This document shows, piece by piece, positions 33,440 to 44,812 of a DNA stretch of 64,000 nucleotides. Origin of the DNA: Pyrenochaeta sp. MPI-SDFR-AT-0127. Lineage: Eukaryota > Ascomycota > Dothideomycetes > Pleosporales > Cucurbitariaceae. The position numbers were made by a program, and so were the translations under genes. The notes under the pieces were generated by a model, which made no database searches, had not been told where the DNA came from, and saw only the letters and a program-made list of their open reading frames with translations. Where the stretch lies: NCBI GenBank assembly GCA_020747015.1, contig JAGTJM010000002.1, positions 62,001 to 126,000 on the forward strand, given 5' to 3'. Within the stretch, counting starts at the first letter, position 1, and every line of letters starts with the position of its first letter.

Positions 33440-33700
33440 ATGGTAGACTACAGTATGACGGATGCAAACACCGCTCATGTCTCAACGCTCACTACATCAC
33501 AACGCCAACCCGATTCTCGTGAAATCGAGTGCTGGCAGGCAAGAGCTACCGAAATGAGAGACCTGAAGCAGTGGTCCGATAGCATACAGATCATCACGCC
33601 AATCCCCAAAGATCTCCTGCCGATACTAGCCAAGGACGAGGTAAAACAGATGGAAATCGTTCTCAAGACAATGAAGTTGGAGGACTTGGGGAGGAATTAA
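33440..33700 (+). CDS. Small intronless protein, 86 residues, unknown
   Basis: The 86-residue frame starts at an ATG with good context (GAGTCATGGT) behind a CA-rich leader and an ATAAAA element, both signs of a real transcript. The protein is hydrophilic, without signal peptide, membrane segment or cysteine pattern. It has one Cys, an acidic-then-basic helix (ARATEMRDLKQWSD) and a C-terminal helical stretch with the LAKDEVKQMEIVLKTMKLED pattern. I do not recognise a family. The leader is stronger evidence than the coding frame. A stress- or nutrient-induced microprotein would be a guess. Confidence 0.5.
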   Translation: MVDYSMTDANTAHVSTLTTSQRQPDSREIECWQARATEMRDLKQWSDSIQIITPIPKDLLPILAKDEVKQMEIVLKTMKLEDLGRN

Positions 33701-34038
33701 TCAGGCGTGAGTGAGGGATTGAGCAAGTCTATTGACGGAGCTGCAAGAGTTGGCTGGTTTATGCAGAGAGAACCATGCTCATACAGTGTGATGCTATGTT
33801 TAGCATGAAAAGGGATATGAAGGTTGGAGTGCCTCAGGCTCATTTGCAGAACAAGGAGATCGTATCGTTCATATGCGTGTTTCATCAAGAGACTCACTAT
33901 GAAGGTAAAAAAATCTATTCAAGAAGTTGATACACCTGTTACTTCCCCACATATGGCCATATTCCAAAGATATGAGGGATTTGTAAAGTTTGTACGCAAC
34001 CAATATTGTTTGCATCTCATATCCTGACACAATCTTTT
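33701..34038. other. Short intergenic region
   Basis: About 340 bp between convergent genes; it probably holds both 3' ends. No signal recognised. Confidence 0.4.
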
Positions 34039-35493
34039 CTACTCTTCTTCCTCTCCTTCCTCCTCCTCCTCCTCATCACGTTCTTCATCTTCATTGTCTT
34101 CATCGGCCATTTCCTCGTCGGAATCTGCATTGGAGTTTTGATCAAGTTGAGGAATATCCTTAGGCCAGTGGACGTATACTTTTTCGCTCAAGTCTTCCAA
34201 GAATTTTCCCATCTCTTTCCCGGTGTACTCCTTTTCTTTCCCCATCGGGACATTGTCGCCTTCTTCAAAGTTGACATGCATATGGTCTTGCTGGATCATA
34301 CCGACCTTTAAAGTTTTGAGCTGTAGTTGAGGTATTTTGGATAGATTTGTGAAAAAGTCTGCCCATAGATTTGGTTTGTGGCCGTGTGGGGGTGCGACAT
34401 GTAGGCGCAATGCCATTCGCCAGAAGCTCATGCCTTCGAGGGTTGGCGCAAATTTGGAGACGATGGCTAGGAGGATGTCGGCACGGACGCTGAGTTGGCC
34501 AAAATCCAGCTGTTTCAAAGAATGTAGAGCAATTGAAGCGGGGTCGAGAAAAGACTCTGGCTGCGATCCTGGTGTAGGAACTGGCGTGCCCAGCCACTCT
34601 AGAAAGTCCTCGTTATAAGCAAACAAATGCTTTTGGAAGTTCAGGCGAAGGTGCACCAGGTTTGGTGTGTAGCCTAAGAAGCGACGAAGAGAACGACCCG
34701 CGTGTGGGTCTGCGGGAGTGCCGCTACTGTAAGTGTGGAAGAATCGGGTGGATAGATCCACATTCAGCAGCATTGTTTTGACATTCTGGAGCACAGATCC
34801 AGTAGTAGTGTGATGAAACGGTGGAAGGATGAAGGCAGTGTCAGGCAGGCCGTGTTCTCGCAGCAGTACCTCAATTTGGGACGGGCGACTATTGGCTTTG
34901 CCAAGAGAATAGAGCACTGTCGAGAAGACTCGAGATATGAAGCGAGACCCAGCCTGATGCATAGAAACTCCACGGTCAGAGAACTGAAGCGAGACACCAG
35001 TTTCGTGATAGACGGTGGTAGCACCCCATGAACTCCAGGTTGCACGATCACCATCCCGAACACGGCTAGGAGAATTAAAATCGCGAATGCCGACGGTTTC
35101 AAGGTTAACCAGATTCGAGAATGCTTCAGTGAGCATTTCACGGTCGGTTCCCGTAGTCAGCAGCGCTGTCTGATCCTCGTAACCCTGAATATATCGTGTT
35201 GCCGCCTCACTAGCTCGGAATCGTAGAGGAACCTCATCATAGACATTGCTAGCCACGATGACGTGCGTAAGCTTCTTAGAGAAGCTCACATGCTTTGAAA
35301 TGTCAACGAGTGCCTGAATGCTCGCATGTGTGAGCATAAATTGCTTTTTGGTGAAGAACTCCTTGGAGAACCATTCGTAGAGCGACTTCTCGATTTGCTT
35401 GCATGTGAGACGAAGGGCGGCAAGATCAGAAGTGGGTAAATGCGAGGATATGGAGACAAGAAGCTCGAGCGGAATAGTGAGTAACGACGCCAT
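34039..35493 (-). CDS. F-box protein with long acidic tail
   Basis: The single-exon product has 484 residues. The start is the ATG at 35493, because the F-box begins at once (LLTIPLELLVSISSHLPTSDLAALRLTCK) and an upstream extension would only add sequence overlapping the divergent promoter. The F-box links a substrate receptor to Skp1 in SCF ubiquitin ligases. The remaining part shows leucine-rich, repeat-like segments without clear LRR consensus, as in many fungal F-box proteins. The last 40 residues are almost purely Asp/Glu, a feature that may mediate binding to basic proteins or nuclear localisation. It is divergent from the PARP gene with 266 bp between starts. No substrate can be named. 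Confidence 0.8.
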   Translation of the reverse strand: MASLLTIPLELLVSISSHLPTSDLAALRLTCKQIEKSLYEWFSKEFFTKKQFMLTHASIQALVDISKHVSFSKKLTHVIVASNVYDEVPLRFRASEAATRYIQGYEDQTALLTTGTDREMLTEAFSNLVNLETVGIRDFNSPSRVRDGDRATWSSWGATTVYHETGVSLQFSDRGVSMHQAGSRFISRVFSTVLYSLGKANSRPSQIEVLLREHGLPDTAFILPPFHHTTTGSVLQNVKTMLLNVDLSTRFFHTYSSGTPADPHAGRSLRRFLGYTPNLVHLRLNFQKHLFAYNEDFLEWLGTPVPTPGSQPESFLDPASIALHSLKQLDFGQLSVRADILLAIVSKFAPTLEGMSFWRMALRLHVAPPHGHKPNLWADFFTNLSKIPQLQLKTLKVGMIQQDHMHVNFEEGDNVPMGKEKEYTGKEMGKFLEDLSEKVYVHWPKDIPQLDQNSNADSDEEMADEDNEDEERDEEEEEEGEEEE

Positions 35494-35759
35494 TATTATG
35501 GCCGAAAGTGAAGCTTGATGAATGTTGACAATGGATAGTAAGGAAAGGTCGTGCCCTGTTATCATGTGTCTTCGTGTTCGGCTCGCGAAGGCAGCAGGTG
35601 CCACTAGGCCGTTTTGAGGCTGCAGCCTAAGGGGGTGGTTCCCGACACAGGCCACCTTACCGCACTTGAGGCGCTGAGCACACGCCAAAACAATCATTCA
35701 AATAGCCGTCTGCACCTTCAAATACGCTTCGACGTGCTTCTATCACTTCGATTGTACCA

Positions 35760-37957
35760 ATGGCTCGCAAAGCCGCCCAAAAAGCCGCCCCGGCCTCTCC
35801 GCTTGATGGTTACTCCATCGCTACATCGGGAAGATTCCCAGGAACCACTCAGTCCGCGTTGCAAGCACGCGTCACGGCCCTCGGAGCTACCATTGCTTCC
35901 AGCGTCACGGCTGACACCAGCTTCTTGATCGCCACTGATAAAGATTACGAAAGCAATTCCACAAAGGTGAAGGCAGCCACGGCCCACCAGATCCCGGTCG
36001 TTACCCTTGCATGGCTAGAGGAGTGCGAATCCACAGGTAAGCATCAGCATTCCACCGATGATCTGGACGCCGTGCTCGATTTGTGCCACAGTTTGTAGAC
36101 TAATACGCGCGGCAGATTTAAAGGCAGATGAGACGCAATACTTGTTATCGTCTCCTCCAGCTTCAGCTACCGCAGCGGCACCAAAGCAGGCCAATGGGTC
36201 AAAAAAGCGTGCCGCATCACCTGATGCTTCACCGGTACCGACTCAGGATGCTTCTCAACCAAAGAAGCCCAAAATTGCCGAGAATGCCAAAGTCGGCGAC
36301 GGCCAGAACGCCAAATCATCAAAGATCGCCGTGTCTGTAGACGAGTACTGTCCACTTGCGAGCTACCATGTCCATGTCGACACTGACGATGGCACCATCT
36401 GGGACGCTTCTCTAAACCAAACAAACTCCTCAGCGAACAATAATAAGTTCTACAAAGTCCAGGTATGCTACGTAACCTCAGCTCTCCCATCGTAACTGGG
36501 CTCTAACTTTGTATAGCTGCTTTGTAATGGGTCAGGCTCAGACTTCAAGACTTGGACACGATGGGGACGGGTTGGAGAGAGAGGTCAGAGCGCTATGCTC
36601 GGTAGTGGTTCCCTCTCAGATGCTGTCAAGAATTTTGAGAAAAAGTTCAAGGACAAGTCAGGTCTCAAGTGGGAGAATCGCGGCGATGAGCCCAAAGCTG
36701 GAAAATATGCTTATGTCGAGCGATCATACAACCCAGATTCCGACGAGGAAGAGGATGATGCTGGGGCAGACGGTGAAGTGAAGGCTGAGGCGAAGCCTGC
36801 CGCTGCCGAGTGCACGCTCGATCAACCAACCCAAGATCTCATGCAACTCATCTTCAATCAACAGTACTTTGATGCTACTATGAGCGCACTCAATTACGAC
36901 GCTAACAAGCTCCCCCTTGGAAAGCTTAGTAAGGCAACCATTGCACGTGGGTTCCAGGCTCTCAAAGACCTGTCGATACTGCTCGACAACACAGACGCAA
37001 CATCCAGAGCGGAAATAGAACGCCTCTCAAACCTGTACTACTCTGTCATTCCGCATGCGTTTGGGCGTAATCGACCGCCCGTCATTCGAGACAACGATGC
37101 CCTGAAGAAGGAGATCGAGTTACTCGAGAGTCTGTCAGATATGAAAGAAGCTGCCGCAATGCTCAAGGAAACCCTCAAGGATGATAGCGGCGTCCATCGT
37201 CTTGACAAGCAGTTCCAAGGCCTTGGTATGAATGAGATGACTGCTCTTGATCCTAGCAGTCAGGAGTTTACCGAGATCGACACCTACCTCAATGATTCGA
37301 AGGGTTCCACGCATTACATGAATTATGCCGTCCAGGATATCTTCCGCATTGAGCGCCAGGGTGAGTTCGACCGCTTTGAGCAAAGCCCGTACGCGAAGAT
37401 CACCAGCAACCGTCGTCTGCTGTGGCATGGCTCACGAGTGACCAACTTTGGAGGTATATTGGGCCAGGGTCTCCGAATCGCACCACCAGAAGCTCCAGTG
37501 TCTGGCTATATGTTCGGCAAAGGTATCTACCTCGCAGATATGTCATCCAAGTCTGCGAATTATTGCTGCTCCTATAACTCAGGCGGTACCGCACTGCTAC
37601 TTCTCTGTGAAGCAGAGTTGGGCGACCCAATGCATGAGCTTACAGATTCATCATACACTGCTGGCGAAGATGCAAAAGCGAAGGGCGCGTACAGCACATG
37701 GGGTATGGGACAGACTGGACCTCCCAAATGGAAAGATGCTAGCTGTGTCAACCCTGCCCTGAAGGGTTGTATGATGGTAAGTGTCCTTACACCATGTTCT
37801 AGACGCTTGACAAGCTAACAAATCATGCTAGCCTGATGTAGCCCGCTACTTACCTGGCGCGACCAATGTACCGGGCGCCTATCTTCAGTATAACGAATAC
37901 ATCGTTTATGATGTCGCTCAAGTCCGCCTTAGGTACCTGCTACGCGTACGCATGTAG
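35760..37957 (+). CDS. Poly(ADP-ribose) polymerase with BRCT, WGR and catalytic domains
   Basis: Four exons (35760-36036, 36116-36462, 36517-37776, 37832-37957; introns 79, 54 and 55 nt) encode 669 residues. Order: BRCT domain (about 12-100), a Lys/Ala/Pro-rich linker with basic nuclear-signal clusters (GSKKRA, KKPK), WGR domain (TRWGRVGERGQ), PARP regulatory helical domain and catalytic domain. The H-Y-E triad is present: His512 in LLWHGSR, Tyr557 in SKSANYC, and Glu650 in NEYIVYD, provided by the small last exon. The protein should transfer ADP-ribose from NAD+ onto nuclear proteins in response to DNA damage. This layout matches the single PARP of filamentous ascomycetes, absent from budding yeast. 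It lacks the zinc fingers of animal PARP1. Confidence 0.96.
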
Positions 37958-39004
37958 AACAAAACTCACACGCTGCCGGCGGGTACATGACCAACAACCC
38001 GACGACTTATCCGTAGGTGTCATGATAGGATAGCAAATCGCCGATGTTGCTGCTGTTCATGGAAACAAAGTCTAGCAGCCAACATGCATGTTTCTGCGTT
38101 GGTGTTCTACGGCGCACAGGGTTTGACTCGGGAAACCGGAGGGTAAAGCATCCAAAAGTGCTATATTTTGCAGACCTTATTGCACATCGACGCGCTGCTG
38201 TCGAAATCTCAGCCCAACAAGATAGCTCAGTAGCTACCATCAACAAAGTGTCCATCGCGGTGTTAGTCAATGTCAACGTGTTCCTTCAAAAGATGCAATA
38301 CAAAATTCTGGTGTGAATTTATTAGGCGCAGTGACAGATGTTGTTCTTTAGGCGGCTGCTTGAAGTGCACATGTATGACAAGCAAATATCATCCTAATTG
38401 CGGTCAGGCGTCCACCGGTTCGACGTTGACCGGTCACCAACTTGGCCAATCACGTCTCATGAATATCGCCACTTGCATTGCTTTTCTCCTTTTGATGGGG
38501 TGTGTCTCCAGACACGAATTATACAGCGTGCCTATGCCAATAAAATGCTCTCAATATGATTTAGGCGTCGACAATAGCGAAAAGTACTGCAGGTGCACAG
38601 AGTCGCACGACCTGATGGGTTTGTGCAGGTGAGCAAGCGGGGTGCAAATTCAAACGGCTGAGCGGGCAATAGAAGAAGCGTGGCAGTATTGGAATGCCCT
38701 CTGAAGATATTATTATTCACTGCTTGATAAGGAATACTCCGTCAGCAGAGGGCAAAGTAAATATAGGGGCCCAAAAAGCATTGTTGCTTGATGCACGTAA
38801 TAGAAAGGGCGGCGGGATGATGGTAAGTTGACCGGAACTTGGCGCACGACTCGTTGCGCGAACGTGGATCGGGGTTGGTGTTAAACCCTTCACCGGAATC
38901 GTTGGCCTCTTTCTCCACGCTTATACAGGCCTTGTCGACTCCAACTTTCCCTGCGCAACCTTCGCAGTCGCAAAAAGTCCTCGGGGGCAGGACGAGGGTT
39001 CACG
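37958..39004. other. Intergenic region with a possible small secreted protein
   Basis: About 1 kb upstream of the prolidase gene. Apart from the small frame described at 38459 there are only short frames without features. The prolidase promoter is at the right end. Confidence 0.4.
38459..38632 (+). CDS. Possible small secreted cysteine-containing protein, 57 residues
   Basis: From the ATG at 38459 a 57-residue frame begins with a plausible signal peptide (MNIATCIAFLLLMGCVS) and continues with a short polar domain holding four cysteines, two of them as C-R-C and the last two residues from the end. Such size, secretion signal and cysteine content fit effector-like fungal proteins. The frame extends upstream without interruption to 38270, no leader or TATA was found, and chance frames of this length are common, so this is only a candidate. 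Confidence 0.22.
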   Translation: MNIATCIAFLLLMGCVSRHELYSVPMPIKCSQYDLGVDNSEKYCRCTESHDLMGLCR

Positions 39005-42000
39005 ATGGAAGTTCTCGACGCGACCAGTCTTGCTGAGCGGCTGAAGTGGGAGGGAAAGGAATATTGGGTGCATCTCAAGGCTGATAGCCCACTTGACAAG
39101 TATCCAGGTGAGAGAATATGACTTTGGATAGTATTTCAATCTGTCTAATGATTTTAGCCAAACAACACGCAAGAAGGGTGCAAGAAAAGCTGCGCGTCGA
39201 AAAAGGTCTGATTTACCTACCGGGCCAGCCGGCCAGAAACAATGACGACAGCGATATGCCCGCACCATTCCGACAATTACGCTATTTCTATTATTTGAGC
39301 GGGTTCGTTGAAGTGATTGATAGGGTGTGCAGAGAGCTGATGAAATGAAGATGTAACGAACCCGGCTGTCACCTGGCGTACGATATCCGACATGACAAGC
39401 TCGCGCTATTCATTCCAAGGATTGACCCCAATCGCGTAATCTGGAATGGACGCGGTTCTAATCGCGCTGAAGCTCTTGACAAGTACGATGTTGATGAGGT
39501 GTATTATGTTGATCAACTACCAGCCTTCGTTCAGAAATGGTCGAGCGACGCCTGCAACCAACGAAGCGACCTCTATGTGCTGCATGAAGATCAAGTGCCA
39601 CCGAGTTCCGTTAACTTAGAACGCCGCGTTGATTCAATTTCTCTTCAGCCAGCTATGAACCTGAGTCGAATGGTCAAAGATGACCATGAGATCAGCCTTG
39701 TTCGGAAAGCCAACGATATCAGCTCACAAGCGCATAGAGAAGTACTAGCGAACATCCTTAACTTCAAAAATGAGGCACAGGTCCAGGGCTTGTTCGTAAA
39801 CGTGTGTATCTCACAACAAGCAAAAGAGCAGGCCTACGATCCGATCGCTGCTTCAGGCCCCAATGCTGGGACCCTGCACTACGACGCGAACAACGAGGAT
39901 TTCGCTGATCGCCAATTAATGTGCCTTGATGCTGGCTGTGAGTTTGATCTCTATGCGAGTGACATTACGCGTACTTTTCCGCTTTCTACTTCTTGGCCTA
40001 CTAAAGAGGCGGAGAATGTCTACAAACTGGTGCAGCGAATGCAAGAAGCCTGCATCGAGGAATTAGCACCTGGTGTTAGGTATCTTGACCTCCATATCAA
40101 AGCCCATCATATTGCTATCGATGGACTCTTGCGACTAGGAATACTGCATAATGGAACAAAGGAAGAAATATACAAAGCGGGCACAAGCAGAGCCTTCTTT
40201 CCACATGGTCTGGGCCATCACATTGGTTTAGAAGTTCATGATGTAGGGCAGGCAGAGTTAATGAGCGTAAGGAGAGGAAAGCCGGTGTACGCACAAGTAG
40301 GTTTAGTGATTCGTTTCACGAAATACTGTAACTAACTTTACGCAGGTGCCTTCGTTATATCCACTGAACTTTCATGACCCAGTTTATGATTCCAAAACTT
40401 GTCATGCTCCAACAGATCCACATAGTAGTCATTTGGAGGAAGGCATGGTAGTCACGGTCGAGCCTGGTATCTACTTCTCTGTGTATGCCTTGCAACACTT
40501 TTACCTCCCATCGCCGGTTCATTCAAAGTACATCAACGCTGAAGTAGTTGAGCGCTATCTTCCAGTCGGTGGCGTCCGTATTGAAGACGATATCCTGATC
40601 ACCTCTAACGGCTATGAAAATCTAACTTCAGCACCGAAAGGCGAGGCAATGTTCAAGATTATTCGAAGCGGCAATCCCAACGCAGATGCTGCTCTGGATT
40701 CAAGCACGGTGTCACGGAGAAGAGACCATGGTGTAAAACAGCAGCTCATACGTGCTCCAGGCATCCCCACTACCATGCTAGAGCCTATCAACAGGCCGCT
40801 TGCGAGAGCGGCGACCATGCCAGCAGAGCCTAAAAGGCGTGGATCCGTTGACTTTGAACCGTTTCAAGGACCATCGCTGTTCACAAACTTCAAACGCTCA
40901 TTGACGACGGACGAGAATATTCAGCGATGGCAGCAATCACGAGACAACGTATCGACAACGCCAGCGCCAGCACCAGCCAGGAAGGCTTTTCCAGTTTGTG
41001 GCGATTCTACCATCAACGCACAGCATATTTATCTAAACAATGCGCACGACCTTTCCATTTCATCTCATGCTCAAGTAGATATCAAAGGGCAGCAAAAGTG
41101 TCAAAACTGCGTAGTCCTCGTTAAAGCGCTTGACAGGCTGCGGCAGCACTTGCCTATATCTCCAGAAGGCTCGCCAAAGCCGAAACAGCAGTCTGATATT
41201 CAACTTCATGTTGAGAGAGCGCACTTCAAACAGGCTCGTTATGAGGTTCCAACAACGAGGCCACGCACAGTCGAGGATACTGTGACTAAATCCGTGCAGC
41301 CCACTGAGAAATGCGTAAACCACATTTTGCGTCAGGATAACTCACTTTACAATCACTCGACAAACCCATTTACTCTGGAGCGAGTTCAAACATCTCCCCG
41401 CAATGTCTTAGCATCGTGTGCATCAACAACGCTTCCCTTGAACGCAAAACCATTCATTTTGCCCTTACGCCCAACGCACAGTCATGATGCGTCTGGCTGC
41501 GAAAAGAAAGAAAAACGGTCGACCGAAGATAGGGCGGCACCACAATTATATACAAAGCGATCACCTCGCCGATTTGCAAGCAGCAACCTTTTAGCAGAAA
41601 AGACAGGCTTTGGTGGTGTTGCTTTCCTGCCGATTGCACCATCAAAAGCCGATGACATCCCGCTTGAATCTGCACGGAAAGAAATCGAGATTCTACGGCA
41701 GAGGCTGTCTTCTCTCGAAAACCAGGCGGGACTCAGAGCGCCTCACCATGAGCCAGCTTCCCAACTATCTCTCGCAGCTCCCAAGCTAGATCACAACCGG
41801 CAACGGCATGAGCAAGGAAAAGATGCGAGAGCTAAAGCACTCTTCAGAACTTCGCAGGAGTCCAGTGATGCTTGGAAGCGCGCAACAGCTAGGGAAGTGC
41901 AGCTGGGCCGTCGAAGACAACTTGAAGGTGAACAGTCTTTTAAACATGAGAAACGCCCCAGCGCCTGCCTCGTCTGTGGACCATACTGCCATTGTAATAT

Positions 42001-42010
42001 CTCACGATAA
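39005..42010 (+). CDS. Xaa-Pro dipeptidase (M24B prolidase) with long C-terminal extension
   Basis: Four exons (39005-39107, 39158-39302, 39351-40296, 40346-42010; introns 48-50 nt) encode 952 residues. The first 505 residues form a full aminopeptidase-P/prolidase with AMP_N and pita-bread domains. Metal ligands: Asp276 and Asp287 (CLDAGCEFDLYASDITRTF), His372 (PHGLGHHIGLEVHD), Glu437 (VTVEPGIY) and Glu478 (GGVRIEDDILI). It should cleave dipeptides with C-terminal proline using two Mn ions in the cytosol. Typical fungal prolidases stop near residue 500. Here about 445 more residues follow in the same uninterrupted exon: Pro/Ser/Arg-rich, one CxxC pair (KCQNC), a predicted coiled coil (ARKEIEILRQRLSSLENQ) and a terminal CLVCGPYCHC cluster. 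Whether this is a natural fusion or a merged neighbour gene is discussed under findings. Confidence 0.88.
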
Positions 42011-42675
42011 TGAAAACCCCGGTAAGAGATAATTATCAACTTACTCGCTAAGCTCACACGAAGGTCGACGATATGGTAAAAGTATCGCTTTGGATTTTGT
42101 GTGCTCAGGAATGGGTTTCTAAATTCTGTTCATGATCATGACCCCACCCCCTATACGTTTTTTGTATTAAGTCTCTCATAGTCTATAGCTACTCTACAGT
42201 ATAATGATTTTGTTTTGATCAGTGATCCAGATATATACAATTCCAATGGGTGAAGGGCCACATATCATCCTCTCTCGTGATAAACATTCTGTATTTGCAC
42301 CACTGACCTACTTTGTCTGTGCTGTGCATTTGCTCTCCACCTATAGCAATAGTTTCAAAGCTAGACAACTGTGCAGTTCACAGATTCGAATAAAGTAAAA
42401 AGGGTGATACTTAGCTGTGAGAATTCTAGACATGCATATACTCAAGTATTATACTGTTAAGATCTCCGTGACTTTCACGCCCTGTGTACTGTGTGAAACA
42501 GTGATTATAGGTTTCACTTCTGTGAAAATTGGTACATTCAACTCTATATCTGTTGCTTGAAGTAGTGATAACCTATTCAATGAAGTATTCTATATCCTCT
42601 CTTGAGTTCAAAGATTATAAACTGATGGACTCTCACTGTAATAGTAAAATTGAATTTTCTACGTGAGATCCTACA
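42011..42675. other. AT-rich convergent intergenic region
   Basis: About 0.66 kb of visibly AT-rich sequence between the 3' ends of the prolidase and ankyrin genes. No frame or repeat of note. Confidence 0.5.
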
Positions 42676-44096
42676 CTACTCTGAAGGTAACTGTGCATAC
42701 TCTTGTAGAAATGCCAACATGGACTCTAGCCCTTCAGCCTCTGCTCTTTTCTTTGCCTCGGGGAGGATACGAGAAACTGTAGCGCCTCGTCGGACTAGCA
42801 GTCGAAATATCTCAACGTGTTCTGACTCCACCGCGCCGATAAGCGCTGCAGGTTCTCCACTGTTTGGATCCACGCCAGAATTTAACAGTAATTCGACAAT
42901 GTCTCTGAACCCCTTTCTTGCTGCAAGGTACAAACAGTTTGTTCCACGCAACCAAAGCCCAGCTTCTGTATGGACTAGAAGACTCTTAATGACCATCGTA
43001 TGACCATGTATAGTAGCGACTGTGAATACGACTCCACGGGGACACGCTCCGTTGTCTAGAAGAGCTTGGACTATTTCAGCGTGACCCTCGTTACAGGACT
43101 GATAAAGTGGATCTGACAAAATGCCAAACTTAGAATTATCAATTGGTGAGCCAAGTGAAATCAGATGGTGCACCATGTCCGTCCAGCCATACTTTATTGC
43201 ATAATAGAGAAGCCCTCGCAAAAGATCATCGTCTAATCTCCCAAGTCCCCGAGTCCGAAGCTCTGAAAGAACAACATCTAATATCTCAACATTTGGTGTT
43301 CGTAAGAACAACATCTTTTGGCAAAATTTGATCCTGGTATTTTCTTCCGTGTGGGGTTGGATAGGACCAAACCAGATATCGGAATGACACTCTTCAGAAT
43401 CAAGCAAATACCTCACCATCTGTTGATCACCATTATCGATGACCTGTAACAACGAGTATTTTGGATTTTTCAATTTACCAATTAAAAGATTCAAAATATT
43501 AGAGTTACCTGACTTCGCTGCCGCTTCGAGTGGACTCCCGAAGAGACCTTCTCCAGTCCTCAGATTCGTATCAACTAAAGTTGTTACGATCAAAATATGG
43601 TTAGTAAAAGCGGCTGCCGTGAGAAGGTCGAAGGAAAAACTTTCTTCTCCTCGTAGAAGTTGTGTTCCGAAGAGTAGCTTGCGTTTTCGTCGTCCACTGG
43701 TGAAGACCAGCTGGAGTAGTTGCTCCGTGTATGATTCGTAATTGGAGTCGGCGCCATCTTCAATAGCCAAAATTTCAGCAATCTTTCTTATAGTATGCAG
43801 TCTAGGCAAGGCCTCTGTCCGCCGTTCACGTAGACGTTTTTCAAAATATGTTTTGACCCACAGCCAGTTGCTTTTATGCAAGTAGCATTTATCGATTAAC
43901 TTTGACGCACACAATGCCTCGAAAAGCTCTTCCAAGAATAATTCTACCTATTGTTAGTTATTCATATGTTGACTGATAATACTACATTCGTACTATTAAC
44001 TAACCGCAACCTCAAGGCACGTTTCAGTCCGCGAACTAGGACAGCTTCGACCAGAATGATCCTAAAGATCTCAAGAGGTAGATTTAATATACCCAT
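42676..44096 (-). CDS. Ankyrin-repeat protein with F-box-like N-terminus
   Basis: Two exons (44001-44096, 42676-43947; 53-nt intron with a CTAAC branch signal) encode 455 residues from the ATG at 44096; an in-frame ATG at 44201 would add 35 residues. The N-terminus reads MGILNLPLEIFRIILVEAVL, an F-box-like helix, and continues across the intron into a helical block. At least five ankyrin-type repeats follow in the C-terminal half, e.g. DPLYQSCNEGHAEIVQALLD, NCLYLAARKGFRDIVELLLN and the segment ending LIGAVESEHVEIFRLLVRRG. Such proteins are numerous and variable in dothideomycetes. They probably mediate protein binding, with no defined pathway. No signal peptide. The region is AT-richer than the prolidase locus and may be accessory. 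Confidence 0.82.
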
Positions 44097-44812
44097 ATTA
44101 CGGTAAGATATTACCATTCCAGTTGTTGATGAAACAGTGATGTACGGAAGAAAATGAGTTGGCCTTTCGATGTAACGTGGTTCCGCTAAGGCAGTTGACA
44201 TATGCTATTCGCTACCGAGAATCGCAAAGCCGATTTAAGGATCCGTGGATCGATGAGAACTTTCAGATTCTTACTTATGTGGTTGTTAGGTAAATCATCA
44301 TGGGCAGTCCAAAGAATCTCGATGCGTTCGGTTTGCGAGGCGGGGGAGGCACAGTCGAGTCGGCCCGTTTCGGCCAGCACAAAGGATTATCTGTGGCTTA
44401 TGGTTGAGAGGATGCCTTGCTGGAAGATGTAGTGGCAAGATATCGCAGGAAATGCACGTTTTTTTATATAAACAGTAGGTTTCAAGATACGCTTGCACAA
44501 TATATTCTGACTAAGTGTTCTGAATTTTCCAAATCAAAAGAGCAGATCCCTGAAACAAATAACTCCCAAACCCATCCAAGAATCACAAACATTGCAACGC
44601 AAAACGAGTGGAGGCTGTGTGTGCTTAATCCTAAGGAAACCCTGTCCCAAATAATTACATACACCAAGGTAGATACAGAGAGTATCGCGTCATCGACCAG
44701 GCTACAGTACTAGATATCTGCGATGATATGAATACTGCCTTACGGATGTTGAAATTTGCTGCTGTAGCTCGACGAGGTAGTTGATGTTACGGTCTCTCAG
44801 TTCAATTTCGGC
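44097..44812. other. Intergenic region
   Basis: About 0.7 kb containing the ankyrin gene promoter (left) and the 3' flank of the next minus-strand gene. Frames on both strands up to 98 codons lack any supporting feature. Confidence 0.4.
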
